Assembly: GCF_024138395.1 (NCBI RefSeq)
Contig: NZ_JAMYDU010000018.1
Span: 1-64,000 of the forward strand
DNA from: Pseudomonas mandelii
GTDB taxonomy: Bacteria > Pseudomonadota > Gammaproteobacteria > Pseudomonadales > Pseudomonadaceae
Length of the DNA stretch: 64,000 bases
Direction: 5' to 3'
Below, piece by piece: positions 62,398 to 64,000 of this stretch. Within the stretch, counting starts at the first letter, position 1; each line of letters starts with the position of its first letter. Made by a program: the position numbers and the translations under genes. A model generated the notes under the pieces. The model saw only the letters and a list, made by a program, of their open reading frames with translations. It was not told the origin of the DNA and made no database searches.

Positions 62398-63389
62398 GCA
62401 TGTTGATCCCCGGTCAGAACCAGTTGGCCGAACCGGCAATCGTCACGGTCGAAGCGTTCGAGGATTTGCTCGCAGAGTTCAAAACCTTCGTCGTCGAGTA
62501 CGTCGGCGCCCGTTCCCCCGAGAGCGCGGCCAAGCTTGTGGTCAGCCTTGAAAACGAAAGCGAGTTGCTGACCCTGGCCCTTGAGGCCTTTTGTGTGCGC
62601 CTGCAAACCCACGAGCGCAAATGCAACGCCCGTATCAAGCAGATGCTGGCATGGTGGGCCACCGGGACCAATCTCGATGCACGCCTTGCAGACATGGGCC
62701 TTGAACGTCAGATGCTCGATCCGGGCGACCCGGCGGCATTCCCGCCGATCCCCCCGATCTTTGAGAGCGATGACGACGCCCGCTTGCGTTACTACCTGGC
62801 GCCACACGCACCGGCGGCCGGCTCTCGCATGCAGTATCGGCGCGAGATCTTCACCCTTGGCGAACGGCCCGCGGTGAAGGTGGAAACCGCCGCGGCGGGT
62901 GTGGTGACGGTCACTTACACCTTCGAGCCGGACGGTTATGCAGCGCAGGTCAAGGACGGCAACGGGCGCCGGACCGCGCCCGGCGAAGTCACGGTCACAG
63001 TGCTGTCCCGGGAGGGCGATGGCACGCCATCCGAAGCGCTGCTCGACGGTGTTCGCCAGCATTTCGCCCGGCCTGATGTACGACCGGAAACGGATCTCGT
63101 CATCGTGCAAGCCGCGCGAATCAAGAACTACAAAATCCGGGTCGTGGCCAAGATCAATGCTGGTCCCGATTCGGGGTTGACCAAGGTTGCCGCGCAACAG
63201 CAGTTGCAGGCGTATGCCGATTCTTGTCACCGACTGGAAGGGCGGGTGGACCCGAGCTGGATCGACTACACGTTGCACAGCGCTGGCGCGGTTCAGCTTG
63301 AAATTCTTGAGCCGATCGAGCCGATTGTGACGACGGCTTTTGAGGCCCCGTATTGCACAGGTGTCGAGGTGGAGGTGGACACGTTATGA
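62394..63389 (+). CDS. Baseplate protein J (GpJ family)
   Basis: Wedge protein of 331 residues, near the P2 GpJ length. Helical N-terminus (residues 10-90), then a central beta-rich section and a C-terminal domain (RIKNYKIRVVAKINAGPDSG ... AVQLEILEPIEPIVTTAFEA). Coupled to W and I by four-base overlaps. Confidence 0.85.
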   Translation: MSMLIPGQNQLAEPAIVTVEAFEDLLAEFKTFVVEYVGARSPESAAKLVVSLENESELLTLALEAFCVRLQTHERKCNARIKQMLAWWATGTNLDARLADMGLERQMLDPGDPAAFPPIPPIFESDDDARLRYYLAPHAPAAGSRMQYRREIFTLGERPAVKVETAAAGVVTVTYTFEPDGYAAQVKDGNGRRTAPGEVTVTVLSREGDGTPSEALLDGVRQHFARPDVRPETDLVIVQAARIKNYKIRVVAKINAGPDSGLTKVAAQQQLQAYADSCHRLEGRVDPSWIDYTLHSAGAVQLEILEPIEPIVTTAFEAPYCTGVEVEVDTL

Positions 63390-64000
63390 GTGAACAAACA
63401 CCTCGCCCGAACCTGCTACCCGCCAACAGCTCACCCTTGGAAAAAGCCCTCGATCTCGGTTTTGGCACGTTGCTCGATCGCATCGCGCCGCCGTTTCCCG
63501 AGCTGATGAACCCCGCCGAAACACCGTTGGCATTCCTGCCATATCTGGGAGCCGATCGTGGGGTCAGCGAATGGAGCTCCGAGGCGGCCGAGGCTGAAAA
63601 GCGTTTGACGGTTGAACTCGCCTGGCCCACCGCACGGCAGGCCGGGACGCGAAAGGCGCTGGAGAATGCGGCGAAGGGTTTGCAATTGATGCCTGAGGTG
63701 CGCGCCTGGTATGAGCAAACACCGCCAGGCCAGCCTTACAGCTTTTCCGTCAGGGCCTTTACCGAACAGCCTTACAGCGAAGAGATCGACGCCCGTCTCG
63801 ACCGTCGCCTGGCCGATGCCAAAAGCGAACGGGACATTTTGTCTGTCTCGGTCGGCTTGAGGGCATTCGGCACTCACTTCATAGGCGCCGCCACCGTGTG
63901 CGGCGAACTGACCACGGTTTATCCGATTGTCATCGAAGGGCTTGAAGCCTCGGGCCAGGCCTTCATGGCCGCCGGGCTCTACACCGTCGAAACCTCCACT
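63386..64000 (+). CDS. Tail protein I (GpI family), cut by the window end
   Basis: Starts at ATG 63386 (MSEQTPRPNLLPANSSPLEKAL) in the stop of J. 205 codons are readable with no stop, so the gene runs off the window. N-terminal region with the GpI-like LPANSSPLEKALD and PAETPLAFLPYLGADRGVSEW blocks. In contractile tails GpI links wedge and fibre. Tail-fibre and chaperone genes would be expected next. Confidence 0.82.
   Translation, partial: MSEQTPRPNLLPANSSPLEKALDLGFGTLLDRIAPPFPELMNPAETPLAFLPYLGADRGVSEWSSEAAEAEKRLTVELAWPTARQAGTRKALENAAKGLQLMPEVRAWYEQTPPGQPYSFSVRAFTEQPYSEEIDARLDRRLADAKSERDILSVSVGLRAFGTHFIGAATVCGELTTVYPIVIEGLEASGQAFMAAGLYTVETST

Overview
The window reads as an ordinary chromosomal core segment of a Pseudomonas of the P. 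fluorescens group. This is inferred from gene order (map-glnD-dapC, rpsB-tsf-pyrH-frr, the lpx/fabZ/bamA operon, nlpD-rpoS-rsmZ-fdxA-mutS), the long 344-residue form of DapD, GC-rich codon use, many extragenic palindromes of the 'GTGGGAGCG(A/G)GC' type, and a phage-tail cluster next to mutS. No tRNA, rRNA, CRISPR array or insertion sequence was seen.

Region 1 (1-20716, mostly minus strand): a DUF4197 protein, plsB, a small cold-shock protein (plus strand), an unknown 125-residue protein, rlmA-dapE, the beta-glucan synthase ndvB, tcdA facing csdE-csdA, dapD, a YffB/ArsC-like protein, then an accessory insert (13536-15850), then dapC, glnD and map. The dap genes (dapE, dapD, dapC) serve lysine and peptidoglycan precursor synthesis. 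The insert holds a decayed small gene and two tandem astacin-type (M12A) metalloproteases. It looks richer in A+T than its flanks and is the most unusual protein-coding part of the window.

Region 2 (20717-47225, plus strand): translation and envelope genes in long, tightly packed operons. rpsB, tsf, pyrH and frr lead into uppS-cdsA-dxr-rseP, then bamA-skp-lpxD-fabZ-lpxA-lpxB-rnhB, dnaE, accA, tilS, pyrG-kdsA-eno and ftsB-ispD. Many neighbours overlap by 1-4 bases. The cluster joins isoprenoid (dxr, ispD), undecaprenyl, phospholipid, lipid A, Kdo, outer-membrane protein and fatty-acid synthesis with translation and replication.

Region 3 (47252-56493): a LysR regulator divergent from a glutathione-dependent formaldehyde detoxification pair (adhC-fghA), then ispF-truD-surE-pcm-nlpD-rpoS, the Gac/Rsm small RNA rsmZ with its upstream GacA box, and fdxA. 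mutS (minus strand) extends to 59070.

Region 4 (59071-64000): the start of an R-type tailocin (phage-tail bacteriocin) cluster at mutS. It contains a LexA/CI-like repressor, a control region with an array of ATGCAT half-sites laid over a strong promoter, a leader of about 350 nt carrying an intrinsic terminator, a holin, a Gp37-like protein, and baseplate genes V, W, J and I. Gene I runs off the window end. Sheath, tube, tape-measure, fibre and lysis genes are presumably beyond position 64000.
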